A model generated the notes under the pieces. That model was not told where the DNA came from. It did not search any database and saw nothing but the letters and a program-made list of their open reading frames with translations. From positions 62,001 through 126,000 of the forward strand of contig JADJHR010000006.1 of NCBI GenBank assembly GCA_016707445.1: a stretch of DNA of 64,000 nt, read 5' to 3'. The stretch is from Rubrivivax sp. GTDB taxonomy: Bacteria > Pseudomonadota > Gammaproteobacteria > Burkholderiales > Burkholderiaceae_C. Shown in pieces: positions 16,352 to 24,764 of this stretch; position 1 is the stretch's first letter, and each line of letters starts with the position of its first letter. The position numbers and the translations under genes were made by a program.

Positions 16352-18406
16352 ATGACCGGCCGCATCCTTTCCCGCAAGCCCCGACTCTGCGTGTTCAGCT
16401 ACGGCGCCCTGACCCGGCTGGTGCACGCGGCCGTGCCCGAGTTCGCCCACCGCGCCGACGTTCAGGTGCTTGAGGTCGTGCTCGACGAGGCATTGCGCGT
16501 CGGGCGCGAGATCGACCAGACCCGGGCGCACGACGTCCTCATCTCGGCCGGTGCCAACGCGTCGCTGCTGCGCTCGGCGCTGAGCATGCCCGTGGTCACG
16601 ATCAAGGTCAGCGGCTATGACGTGCTGAAGGCCTTGCTGAAGGCGCGCCAGACCTCCGACCGCGTGGGCCTGGGCATCTACAAGGAAAAACTGCCCGAAC
16701 TCGAGGCGACCAAGGAGCTGCTGCAGGTCGAAGTCTCGCAGCAGCCCTACGAGACCGTCGACGACATCATCGACAGTTTCAGGCGGCTGAAAGCGGATGG
16801 CTACCGCGTCATCATCGGCTCCAGCCTGGTGGTCGAGTTGGCAGAAGAGAACGGCATCGTCGGCATCCTGGCCTACAGCCTGGAATCGATCCGCCTGGCG
16901 CTGGAAGAGGCGGTGCAGATTGCCGAGCTGTCGGTGCTCGAGGCCACGCGCTACGCCAAGCTCAACGCCGTGCTGCAGAACTTGCACGACGCCGTGCTGG
17001 CCGTCGACGATCAGCATCGAGTCATCGCCGTCAACTCGCACATGGACCGCATCCTGGGCGCTGCGCCGGGTGAAACGATCGGACGCGATCTGCGCGACGT
17101 GGCGCCGATGCTGTCGCTGGGCGAAGTGCTGACCGACAGCGACACCAGCGCCGACTCGGTGGTCATGATGGGCGGCAAGAGCTACCTGATGGTGCGCACG
17201 GCGTTGCGCGAGTCAGGGCAGATCACGGGCGCGATGCTCAGGCTGACCGACACCCAGGCCATCCAGCGCGCCGACACCGTGGTGCGCTCGCAGCGCAAGG
17301 CACGCGGCCTCACGGCACGCTATCACTTCGACCACATCTCGGGTTCCAGCCCGGCACTGAAGCGGGCGCGCGCGGTGGCCGAGCGCTGCGCCCAGAGCAT
17401 GGCCACCGTGCTCATCACCGGCGAAAGCGGCACCGGCAAGGAACTTTTCGCGCAGGCGATCCACAACAACAGCCAACGTTGCGACCGGCCGTTTGTGGCG
17501 CTGAACTGCGCGTCGTTTCCCGAGTCGCTGCTGGAAAGCGAGCTCTTCGGCTACGAGGACGGCGCCTTCACCGGGGCGCGCAAGGGCGGCAAGGTCGGAT
17601 TGTTCGAATCCGCCCACACAGGCACCATCTTTCTGGACGAGATCGGCGACATGCCGATCTCGCTGCAGACCCGGCTGCTGCGCGTGCTGCAAGAGCGCGA
17701 AGTCGTGCGACTGGGCAGCCAGCAGCCGATTCCGGTCGATCTGCGCGTCATCGCGGCCACACATTGCAACCTGCGCGAGCGCATCAAGGAAGGCAGCTTT
17801 CGCGCCGACCTGTACTACCGGCTGAACATCCTGCGCGTGTCGATTCCGCCGCTGCGAGAGCGTCCGCAGGACATCGGCGCGCTGGCGCTCAAGCTGCTGT
17901 TTGCCAGCATGCGCCGCCAGGGCTGCAGCCTGCCGGCCGACCAGGCGCTGGCGCCGCTGATGCCCATCCTGCTGCGCTATGAATGGCCCGGCAACGTGCG
18001 CGAGCTGGAGAACATCATGGAACGCTTCGCCGCCTTCCTGGGCACCAGCCGATCGATCGCCGAGATCGACTATCAGGCCTTCCTGGCCGAAGCCGAGGAA
18101 CTGGGCGAGACGGCAACGTCGGCCAACATTGCACTGCCGGCCCCCGAGGCCAGCGCCGCAGCCTTCGCACTGCGCCCCGAGCCGACGCCCCAGGGCGCCT
18201 GGCAGGCCAGCCACGCACTGGCTTTACCCGATGACGCCCTTGCCGCTGAGGCGTGCGATGAGGCTGCGCTGGCGATCAAGCTCGACGCCGGGACGATCAG
18301 CGACGCGCTGGCGCGTTCGGGTGGCAACAAGCAGCATGCCGCCATCTTGCTGGGTGTGAGCCGGACCACCTTGTGGCGGCGCATGCGCGACGAGCATCTG
18401 CTGTAG
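16352..18406 (+). CDS. PrpR-family sigma-54-dependent transcriptional activator
   Basis: A 684-residue bacterial enhancer-binding protein. Residues about 10-190 form a PrpR N-terminal (periplasmic-binding-like) sensor domain, and about 200-310 a PAS-like domain (LQNLHDAVLAVDDQHRVIAVN). An AAA+ domain follows with Walker A GESGTGKE at 357-364 and the sigma-54 contact motif GAFTGA at 404-409. The end carries a Fis-type helix-turn-helix (KQHAAILLGVSRTTLWRRM). The related PrpR responds to 2-methylcitrate; by analogy this one may sense a tricarboxylate, dicarboxylate or citramalate-like acid. It is divergent from the lyase gene, and sigma-54 elements lie in front of itself, the lyase, CaiB-LeuCD and amidohydrolase genes, which it probably activates. 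Confidence 0.92.
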   Translation: MTGRILSRKPRLCVFSYGALTRLVHAAVPEFAHRADVQVLEVVLDEALRVGREIDQTRAHDVLISAGANASLLRSALSMPVVTIKVSGYDVLKALLKARQTSDRVGLGIYKEKLPELEATKELLQVEVSQQPYETVDDIIDSFRRLKADGYRVIIGSSLVVELAEENGIVGILAYSLESIRLALEEAVQIAELSVLEATRYAKLNAVLQNLHDAVLAVDDQHRVIAVNSHMDRILGAAPGETIGRDLRDVAPMLSLGEVLTDSDTSADSVVMMGGKSYLMVRTALRESGQITGAMLRLTDTQAIQRADTVVRSQRKARGLTARYHFDHISGSSPALKRARAVAERCAQSMATVLITGESGTGKELFAQAIHNNSQRCDRPFVALNCASFPESLLESELFGYEDGAFTGARKGGKVGLFESAHTGTIFLDEIGDMPISLQTRLLRVLQEREVVRLGSQQPIPVDLRVIAATHCNLRERIKEGSFRADLYYRLNILRVSIPPLRERPQDIGALALKLLFASMRRQGCSLPADQALAPLMPILLRYEWPGNVRELENIMERFAAFLGTSRSIAEIDYQAFLAEAEELGETATSANIALPAPEASAAAFALRPEPTPQGAWQASHALALPDDALAAEACDEAALAIKLDAGTISDALARSGGNKQHAAILLGVSRTTLWRRMRDEHLL

Positions 18407-18449
18407 CAGCGCGCCCGCGACGCCGGTGTCCGGCCCGCGGCACGAATGA

Positions 18450-19274
18450 TCAACCCGCGGTGCTTGTGTTGGTCCGCGGCACGCGGGCCAGGCGCATGGC
18501 GACCCCGAAGACGCAGGCCAGCATCACGATCAGCCCCATGCCGATGGCCAGTTCCTTGCCGTCGCTCCAGCCGTCGACCGCCGGGTTCAGCAGCCGCGCG
18601 ATGCCGTAGGCGGCCACCAGCAGGCTCATGCCGCCGAGGGCCAGGCCCAGCACGCGCGAGGCGATGCGCGCGGTTTCGTCGGCGCGGCGGATCAGGCGCG
18701 CGATCCACAGGCCGTTGGCACCATCGGCGACCAGCATGCCCAGCGTGAACAGGGCACCCAGCAGCAGGGCCTCCGGCGTGCCGCCCGCACCCTGAGCCGT
18801 GAAGCCGAACAGCAACGCCAGGCTCAGCGTGTCGAACGACAACGCAAACAGCATGCCCACGCCGGCAATCAGCAGCGGGTGTTCGGCGCGCGTCAGGCCA
18901 CCGAGCCAACGCCCCTTGATGCCGCGCGGCGCCACCACCTGCTCGGGCCGGGCCGACAGCACGGCGTACAGGTTGAGCAGCCCCAGGCCGAGCAGGAAGG
19001 CGATCGAGATCCAGGCCCCGGTCTGCTCCAGCCAGGTCGGCAAAGCCCATTGGCGCGCCAGCAGGCTGGCGGCCACGGCCACCGCCATCACGACCAGGCC
19101 GTGGCCGGCCGAGAACAGCGCGCCACAGCAGTTGGCCAGGCGCGCGCCCCGACGCGAGTGCCAGCGCGTCAGGCCGTCGATGGTGGCCAGATGGTCGGCG
19201 TCGAAGCCATGCTTGAGGCCGAGGACGAAGACCAGAAGGATGAGCGAACTCCAGTCCTGGGTCAGTACGGGCAT
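18450..19274 (-). CDS. NiCoT (HoxN/HupN)-type nickel/cobalt transporter
   Basis: A 274-residue inner-membrane permease with several hydrophobic helices. It carries the family signature LGLKHGFDADHLATID in the first helix region, then LFSAGHGLVVM and LFALSFDTLS, matching the conserved NiCoT histidine, aspartate and glycine motifs. It should import Ni2+ or Co2+ by secondary transport. The ATG at 19274 is preceded by GGAAA. The in-frame sequence upstream of this start encodes a His-rich stretch (VHRHHHHLRR) but has no good start codon. It sits just downstream of leuD; whether it belongs to that transcript is unclear. Confidence 0.85.
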   Translation of the reverse strand: MPVLTQDWSSLILLVFVLGLKHGFDADHLATIDGLTRWHSRRGARLANCCGALFSAGHGLVVMAVAVAASLLARQWALPTWLEQTGAWISIAFLLGLGLLNLYAVLSARPEQVVAPRGIKGRWLGGLTRAEHPLLIAGVGMLFALSFDTLSLALLFGFTAQGAGGTPEALLLGALFTLGMLVADGANGLWIARLIRRADETARIASRVLGLALGGMSLLVAAYGIARLLNPAVDGWSDGKELAIGMGLIVMLACVFGVAMRLARVPRTNTSTAG

Positions 19275-19329
19275 GGCGGCTTTCCGGCGGAGGTGATGGT
19301 GATGGCGATGAACGAGATGCGGGCGTCGT

Positions 19330-19986
19330 TCATTCGGCGCCCGGGGGTGGGACTGAGGGGACTGGCGGGGCTGATTTGGCCAGGTAGATCCACGGCCGCT
19401 GCTCACGGTCCCGCGCCTGATAGGCCGTGATCTGGGCGTCCAGCCGAAGCGTCAGCGCCACCGGGTCGAGGCCTTCGAGCAGCATCTCGCGCGCGGCGGC
19501 GGCGATCTCGAATCGAAAAACCTGCCCGTCGGGCGCGACCACCACCTGGCGTTGCAGGTCCACCGTCAGCGGCTGTGGGCCGGCCTGCTGCGCCAGCAGC
19601 GCCACATCGGCCTCGGCCAATATCACGGGCAGGATGCCGTTGCGGATGCAGTTGGTCTGGAAGATGGCACCGAAACTCGGCGCCACGATGGCCCGGATGC
19701 CGTACTCGCGCAGCGCCCACACCGCGTGTTCACGCGACGACCCGCAGCCGAAGTTGGCGCCGGCCAGCAGGATGGTCGCGCCGGCAAATTCAGCTTGGTT
19801 GAGCACGAAGGCCGGGTCGGGGCTGCGGGTGGCGGCGTCCAGGTAGCGCCAGCCGGCGAACAGCCCGCCGGCCAGGCCGGTCTTGGAGACGAACTTCATC
19901 TCGCGCGACGGGATGATGGCGTCGGTGTCGATGTTGGCGCGCAGCAGCGGGGCGGCCACGCCCTGGTGAACGACGAAGGTTTCCAT
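19330..19986 (-). CDS. leuD: 3-isopropylmalate dehydratase small subunit-like (LeuD paralogue)
   Basis: A 218-residue swivelling subunit of the aconitase superfamily, with NIDTDAIIPSREMKF near the N-terminus and the family motif GANFGCGSSREHAVWAL. FQTNCIRNGILPV follows. It pairs with the LeuC-like subunit, whose stop is one base upstream of this start. LeuCD enzymes isomerise 2- and 3-isopropylmalate and can also hydrate citraconate to (R)-citramalate. The link to a CoA-transferase rather than leuA or leuB suggests a catabolic paralogue, not leucine synthesis; the leuD name reflects homology only. Confidence 0.88.
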   Translation of the reverse strand: METFVVHQGVAAPLLRANIDTDAIIPSREMKFVSKTGLAGGLFAGWRYLDAATRSPDPAFVLNQAEFAGATILLAGANFGCGSSREHAVWALREYGIRAIVAPSFGAIFQTNCIRNGILPVILAEADVALLAQQAGPQPLTVDLQRQVVVAPDGQVFRFEIAAAAREMLLEGLDPVALTLRLDAQITAYQARDREQRPWIYLAKSAPPVPSVPPPGAE

Positions 19987-19987
19987 G

Positions 19988-21403
19988 TCAGTCTCCCAGC
20001 AGCGGGCGCGGGTCGGCGATGCGGCCGGCCAGTGCGCTGGCCGCCACCGTCACCGGACTGGCCAGATGGCTGCGGGTCTGCGGGCCCTGGCGGCTCTCGA
20101 AGTTGCGGTTCGTGGTGCTGATGACGCGCTGGCGCAGGCCGAAGCTCTCGCCGCCGGCATAGAAACACATCGAGCAGCCCGATTCGCGCCACTCGAAGCC
20201 GGCATCCACGAAGATGCGGTCCAGGCCCTCGGCCTCGGCGTCGCGCTTGACCTGCATCGAACCGGGCACGCAGATCGCGCGCACGCCCGCGGCCACCTTG
20301 CGCCCGCGCAGCAGCTGCGCGGCGGCACGCAGGTCCGACAGCCGGCTGTTGGTGCAAGAGCCGATGAACGCAGCGCCGATGGGCAGGTCCTGCAGGCGCT
20401 GCCCGGGCTGCAGGTCCATGTACTGCAGCGCGCGTTCCATGCCGCGGCGCGACACGGCATCGGCGCACAGCGCAGGGTCGGGCACGGCCGCGCCAATGCC
20501 CACGGCATGCTCGGGGCTGGTGCCCCAGGTCACCATGGGTTCGACCTGCGAGACATCCAGGTTCAGTTCGCGGTCGAAGCGAGCCTGCGGCCCGCTGTGC
20601 AGCGTGCGCCAATGGGCCAGAGCCTGGTCCCATTGCGCGGCGGCCGGTGCGAAGCGACGCCCGGCCAGGTACTGGAACACCACATCGTCGGGCGCCACCA
20701 TGCCCGTGAAGGCCGAGAACTCGACCGCCAGGTTGCACAGCGTCAACCGCGCCTCGACCGGCAACGCGCGCACCGCCGCGCCGGCGAATTCCACCGCGTG
20801 GCCCTTGGCGCCACTGGCCGACTCGCGGGCGATCAGCCACAGCATCAGGTCCTTGGCGCCGACGCCCGCACCCAGCGCGCCTTCCAGGCTCACGCGCATC
20901 GAGCGCGGCTTTGCTACGCGCAAGGTCTGCGTGGCCAGCACATGTTCGGCCTCGGACGAGCCGATGCCCCAGGCCAGCGCGCCCAAGGCGCCCTGGGTGC
21001 AGGTGTGGCTGTCTGGGCAGACCACGGTGGTGCCGGGCAGCACGATGCCCTGCTCGGGCGAGATCACGTGCACGATGCCCTGCAGCGGATCGCGCACGTC
21101 GAACAGCCGGATGCCGGCGCGCTGCGCGGTCTCGCGCGTGGTCTGGATGAAGGCCGTGCCACCCGGCATCAGCGTCTGGTCGCCGCGCCCGGGCAGGGTG
21201 TCGACGATGTGGTCCATGGTGCAGAAGGCCAGCTCGGGATGGCGCACGCGGCGCCCGTCCTGCTCCAGCGTCTGCAGCGCGATGCTGCCGGTGCGCTCAT
21301 GCAGGAAGACGCGGTCGATGTGCAGCAGGCTCGACTCGGCATCGAGCTCGGCCACCACATGCTGCGCCCACAGCTTGTCGAACAGCGAGGCCGCCATCGT
21401 CAT
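19988..21403 (-). CDS. leuC: 3-isopropylmalate dehydratase large subunit-like (LeuC paralogue)
   Basis: A 471-residue [4Fe-4S] hydro-lyase subunit. It starts LFDKLWAQHVV as in LeuC. Substrate and cluster motifs include TMDHIVDTLP, CPDSHTCTQGALGALAWG, the cluster cysteines in FIGSCTNSR and SGCSMC, and NRNFESRQG. The start overlaps the CaiB stop by four bases (ATGA), and LeuD follows after one base. Together they would add or remove water on a short methyl-branched acid. No leucine-biosynthesis partner is adjacent, so a role in citraconate/citramalate interconversion fits the neighbours better. This is inferred from context. Confidence 0.9.
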   Translation of the reverse strand: MTMAASLFDKLWAQHVVAELDAESSLLHIDRVFLHERTGSIALQTLEQDGRRVRHPELAFCTMDHIVDTLPGRGDQTLMPGGTAFIQTTRETAQRAGIRLFDVRDPLQGIVHVISPEQGIVLPGTTVVCPDSHTCTQGALGALAWGIGSSEAEHVLATQTLRVAKPRSMRVSLEGALGAGVGAKDLMLWLIARESASGAKGHAVEFAGAAVRALPVEARLTLCNLAVEFSAFTGMVAPDDVVFQYLAGRRFAPAAAQWDQALAHWRTLHSGPQARFDRELNLDVSQVEPMVTWGTSPEHAVGIGAAVPDPALCADAVSRRGMERALQYMDLQPGQRLQDLPIGAAFIGSCTNSRLSDLRAAAQLLRGRKVAAGVRAICVPGSMQVKRDAEAEGLDRIFVDAGFEWRESGCSMCFYAGGESFGLRQRVISTTNRNFESRQGPQTRSHLASPVTVAASALAGRIADPRPLLGD

Positions 21404-22595
21404 TTCGTGTCCGGCAGGCGCACCACGCCTTCGGCCACCAGGCGCTCGATCTCGGCGTCGGCGTAGCCCGCCTCACGCAGCACTTCCTGCGAGTGCTCGG
21501 CCTCGCGCGGCAGGTCGTGGCGCAGGTCCATGCGGCGCCCGGCCATCTCGATGGGCAGCGCGGGCAGGTGGGTCGTGGCGCCCGTCGGCAGCGTCAGCTC
21601 GACCAGGCCGCCGGCGGCGTTGAGGTGCGGGTCGTCGAACAGATCCTCGGGTTTGGCCACCGGGGCAAAGGGCAGGCCGATGGCCTCGAGGCGCTGCATC
21701 AGTTCGGCCTTGTCGAAGCCGCCCAGGCGCTTGCGGATGACCTCCAGGATGCGGTCACGCTGGCGCACGCGGTCGCTGTTGCCGTCGAGCGTGCGGTCGG
21801 CCAGGAAATCGTCAAAGCCGAAGGCCTCGCAAAAGGTGCGCCACTGCGAGTCGGTGACAACGCCGATGAAGACCTGGTCCTTGTCGCGCGTGTCGAAGAT
21901 GTCGTAGATGGCCCAGGCCGATCGGCGTACTGTCATCGGCGGCGCCGGCGTACCGGTGACGGCCATCTGCGCCATGTGCTGGCCGACCATGAAGGCGCAG
22001 GTCTCGTACAGCGAGGTCTTGACCTCCTGACCCAGGCCGGTGTGCTGGCGCTGCTGCAAGGCCGCCAGGATGCCGATGACGCCGAACATGCCGCCGGCCA
22101 CATCGATCACCGAGGCACCGGCGCGCATCGGCTTGCCCGGCAGGCCGGTCATGTAGGCCAAGCCGCCCATCATCTGCGCCACCTCGTCCAGCGCCGTGCG
22201 CTCTTCGTACGGGCCGGCCAGGAAACCCTTGGCCGAGCAATACACGAGACCAGGGTTGCGCTGGCTGAGCGTGGCGTAGTCAAGCCCGTTGGCGGCCATT
22301 GCGCCGGGCCGGAAGTTCTCGATCACGACATCGGCGCCTTCGGCCAGCTTGGCGGCCACGGCGCGCCCGGCGGGCGACTTCAGGTCGATGCACAGGCTGC
22401 GCTTGTTGCGGTTGTACATCGGGAAGTAGCCCGCCCCGAACCCTGCAGGCGGCGCGTGTTGTCGCCCTTGATCGGCTCGACCTTGATCACATCTGCGCCC
22501 AGGTCGCCCAGGATGACGCCGACCGATGGGCCCATCACCATGTGCGTGAATTCGATGACGCGGGTGCCTGCCAGCGGTCGTTGCAATGCATCCAT
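21400..22595 (-). pseudogene. CaiB/BaiF (class III) CoA-transferase, frameshifted
   Basis: A family III CoA-transferase split into two frames. The N-terminal part (MDALQRPLAGTRVIEFTHM, ADVIKVEPIKGDNTRRLQGSG) is read from the ATG at 22595. The rest (AGYFPMYNRNKRSLCIDLK through LDEVAQMMGGLAYMTG, with the probable catalytic Asp, to LPDTK) is in another frame down to 21400. The two join smoothly if one base, probably C, is restored near 22431-22438. The enzyme would move CoA onto a carboxylic acid such as citramalate. It is coupled to LeuC by an ATGA overlap. The break is either a real null allele or a sequencing indel. Confidence 0.85.
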
Positions 22596-22661
22596 GCCTG
22601 GAATCCTCGGACAGTTCGATGAAGGGAGGGCGGCAGATGCAGCCTACTCGCGCTGAAACGA

Positions 22662-22677
22662 TGCAAGAGCCTTGCCA
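22662..22677 (-). promoter_or_regulatory. Putative sigma-54 promoter of the CaiB-LeuC-LeuD operon
   Basis: Minus-strand TGGCAAGGCTCTTGCA differs from TGGCACG-N4-TTGCA by one base and keeps the 10-base GG-to-GC spacing. Transcription would start near 22650, about 55 bases before the CaiB ATG at 22595. Between this element and the opposite promoter lie several CAACG/CGTTG repeats. Confidence 0.65.
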
Positions 22678-22766
22678 GCCCTGGTCACGAGAGCCAGCCT
22701 GCGAGTGCGGTCCCAGGTCCATGCCCTGAACGGCCGGTGTTTCCCGCACCTGGCAGTCATCGCGAC

Positions 22767-22848
22767 TGCAACGCCGGCTCGTTGATGAAACGTGCGCGCA
22801 ACGTGGTGCTACGCCCGGCGTTGCAGGGTGCAGACGCCGGGCGCAACG
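22767..22848. promoter_or_regulatory. Cluster of CAACG/CGTTG repeats, possible activator binding sites
   Basis: This stretch of the 345-base divergent intergenic region holds TGCAACG (22767-22773), CGTTG (22780-22784), GCAACG (22798-22803), CGTTGCA (22819-22825) and GCAACG (22843-22848). Similar words occur in the intergenic region next to the activator gene (16135-16310). Their place between two outward sigma-54 elements is where enhancer sites would be expected. Binding by the PrpR-type activator is a guess. Confidence 0.35.
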
Positions 22849-22864
22849 GCCCCCGACGGCAGGG

Positions 22865-22880
22865 CGGCATGAATGCTGCT
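22865..22880 (+). promoter_or_regulatory. Putative sigma-54 promoter of the amidohydrolase operon
   Basis: CGGCATGAATGCTGCT keeps GG and GC 10 bases apart and matches most of the RpoN consensus, with three differences (first base, C to T, T to C). The transcript would start near 22891, exactly where a perfect 14-base palindrome (CGTTGACGTCAACG, 22890-22903) lies, 50 bases before the ATG at 22941. Confidence 0.42.
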
Positions 22881-22940
22881 TTCCTGAAGCGTTGACGTCA
22901 ACGGTCAGCCGGACCGGCGCCCCTTCGGAAACCCACACCC

Positions 22941-23813
22941 ATGAGCCACGACATTCAAGCCATCGACGCGGTCGTCAACATCTGGACCGCCGAGGCGCTG
23001 GCCGCACGCCCGCCGCGCAAGAATTTCTACGTCGACAAGATGCGTGTCGACCAAGGAACCTTCGACGGTGTCAGCCTCGAGTCGATGATTGCGCGCATGG
23101 ACGCGGCCGGCATCGAGCGCTCGTTTCTCATCGCTGCCAAGGTGGGCGTGCGCCACCACCCGGCCTGCTACCACGTGCCCTACGCGCTGGTGGTCGACGC
23201 GGTACAGAAGTACCCCGATCGCTTCTGCGGCCTGGCCGGCGTCGACCCCACCGAGGGCATGGACGGCGTGCGCGAGCTGCACAAGCTGGTCAGCGAATAC
23301 GGTTTCATCGGCGCCCACAGCTACCCGCACTGGTTCGAGCTGGCGCCCGACCATGCGCGCTACTACCCGTTCTATGCCAAGTGCGTCGAGCTCGACGTGC
23401 CGATCCAGCTGCAGGTGGGGCAATCGATGGTCTACGACGCGCGCTACCCGCGGCGCAGCGTCGGGCGCCCGATCAGCCTGGACAGCGTGGCCTGCGACTT
23501 CCCCGAGCTCAAGCTGATCGGCATCCACGTCGGCATCCCCTGGACCGACGAGATGATCGCCATGGCCTGGAAACATGCCAACGTCTACATCGGCTGCGAC
23601 GCACACCGGCCCACCTACTGGCCCGAGGCCTTCGTCAAGTACATCAACAGCTTCGGGCAGGACAAGGTGCTGTTCGGCACCGACTTCCCGGTGCTCGACT
23701 TCGAGCGCACACGCGCCGACATCGAGGCGCTGAACCTGCGCCCCGAGCCCAAGCGCAAGCTGCTGCGCGACAACGCGCTGCGCGTCTACAAGTTGGGTGG
23801 CAAGCCCGCCTGA
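22941..23813 (+). CDS. Amidohydrolase-superfamily (amidohydrolase_2, decarboxylase-like) protein
   Basis: A 290-residue TIM-barrel protein of the amidohydrolase 2 group, which includes ACMSD-type decarboxylases and hydratases. It keeps VGQ and IHVGIPW strand motifs and the terminal GTDFPVLDFER with the metal-binding Asp. The HxH pair that normally binds the metal after strand 1 is missing: the site reads IDAVVNIW, placing Val11 and Asn13 where histidines are expected. The chemistry may therefore differ from true hydrolases. It heads an operon with a VOC protein and an FAD oxidase and follows a putative sigma-54 promoter. The substrate is unknown. Confidence 0.88.
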   Translation: MSHDIQAIDAVVNIWTAEALAARPPRKNFYVDKMRVDQGTFDGVSLESMIARMDAAGIERSFLIAAKVGVRHHPACYHVPYALVVDAVQKYPDRFCGLAGVDPTEGMDGVRELHKLVSEYGFIGAHSYPHWFELAPDHARYYPFYAKCVELDVPIQLQVGQSMVYDARYPRRSVGRPISLDSVACDFPELKLIGIHVGIPWTDEMIAMAWKHANVYIGCDAHRPTYWPEAFVKYINSFGQDKVLFGTDFPVLDFERTRADIEALNLRPEPKRKLLRDNALRVYKLGGKPA

Positions 23814-23838
23814 TGGCGCCCAAGCTGCTGCACCCGCC

Positions 23839-24735
23839 ATGAGTTCATCCCCCTTCGAGCCCTGCATACCCGTCGGCCCCGTGCAATGCGGCACCCTGGT
23901 TGCCCGCGACGCCGACGCCGTGGTTCGTGCTTATCGTGAGAGCCTGGACCTGGTCGTGATCAGCGATGGCCCGCTGCCGAAGGCTCTGGCCACGGCCTGG
24001 GGCCAGTCGGACCTGGCCGGGGCGCGCTTCGTCGTTCTGGGTGCCGACGCCGCCGACGCGTCGACGCACTGGTTGCGCATCATCGAATGGCCGCTGGCCG
24101 AAGCGCCGCTGCCGATGCGGCACAGCGGCTGGCTGGCGCTGGAAGTGCTGGTGAAGGATGTCTGCGCGCTGGGCCAGCGGCTCGAGAACGGGCCCTTCAC
24201 TGTGCTGGGGCCACCGCGCGCGCTGGCCGTCAACGACAACATCTGGGCCATGCAGGTGGCCGGCCCCGCCGGCGAGACGCTGTACCTGACCGAAGTGCGC
24301 GCGCCGGTGCCGCCGTTCGATTTGCCGGCGCCGGCCACGTTCACCGCCGAGCGTTTGTTCATCCCGGTGCTGAGCGCACGCGAGCACAGCACGGCCATGG
24401 GCTGGTACGAGCAACTCAGCGGCCAAGCGGGCCTGCGTTTCGACACGCGCGTGTCGGCGCTGAACGCTGCGCTCGGCCTCGACCCCGAGTGGCGCCGCCC
24501 GGTGGGCACCTTGCAACTGGCCGGGGCCTCGATGATCGAGATCGACCATGTGCCCGAACACAGCGGCGCCCCAGCCTGTGCCAGCGGCCTGCCCAGCGGG
24601 CTGGCGATGGTGAGCTTTCATGCCCGCCGTGATGTGGCGCTGCCTCCCGGCACGACCTGGCAAGCCCACGGCGCCACCGCGGTGGCGCTGATGCAGGGTC
24701 CTGCAGGCGAATGGATCGAATTGCTGGCGCCCTGA
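23839..24735 (+). CDS. Two-module VOC (glyoxalase/dioxygenase fold) protein
   Basis: A 298-residue protein with two vicinal-oxygen-chelate modules. The first is about residues 10-140 (GTLVARDADAVVRAYRESLDL ending ETLYLTE). The second is about 160-298 (RLFIPVLSAREHSTAMGWYEQL ending GEWIELLAP). Such proteins act as isomerases, dioxygenases or lyases on small oxygenated substrates. Metal ligands could not be assigned with confidence. The ATG at 23839 was chosen although no strong ribosome site is seen; a GTG at 23797 overlapping the amidohydrolase end is an alternative. It is co-directional with its neighbours and probably acts in the same pathway. Confidence 0.75.
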   Translation: MSSSPFEPCIPVGPVQCGTLVARDADAVVRAYRESLDLVVISDGPLPKALATAWGQSDLAGARFVVLGADAADASTHWLRIIEWPLAEAPLPMRHSGWLALEVLVKDVCALGQRLENGPFTVLGPPRALAVNDNIWAMQVAGPAGETLYLTEVRAPVPPFDLPAPATFTAERLFIPVLSAREHSTAMGWYEQLSGQAGLRFDTRVSALNAALGLDPEWRRPVGTLQLAGASMIEIDHVPEHSGAPACASGLPSGLAMVSFHARRDVALPPGTTWQAHGATAVALMQGPAGEWIELLAP

Positions 24736-24764
24736 ACGCGGCAGCACACACCTTCAAGGACACC

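Noticed and set aside
19274..19330. His-rich N-terminal extension (VHRHHHHLRR) of the NiCoT transporter
   Set aside because: Attractive for a metal transporter, but there is no ATG or GTG with a ribosome site before it, and ATG 19274 gives a normal NiCoT N-terminus.
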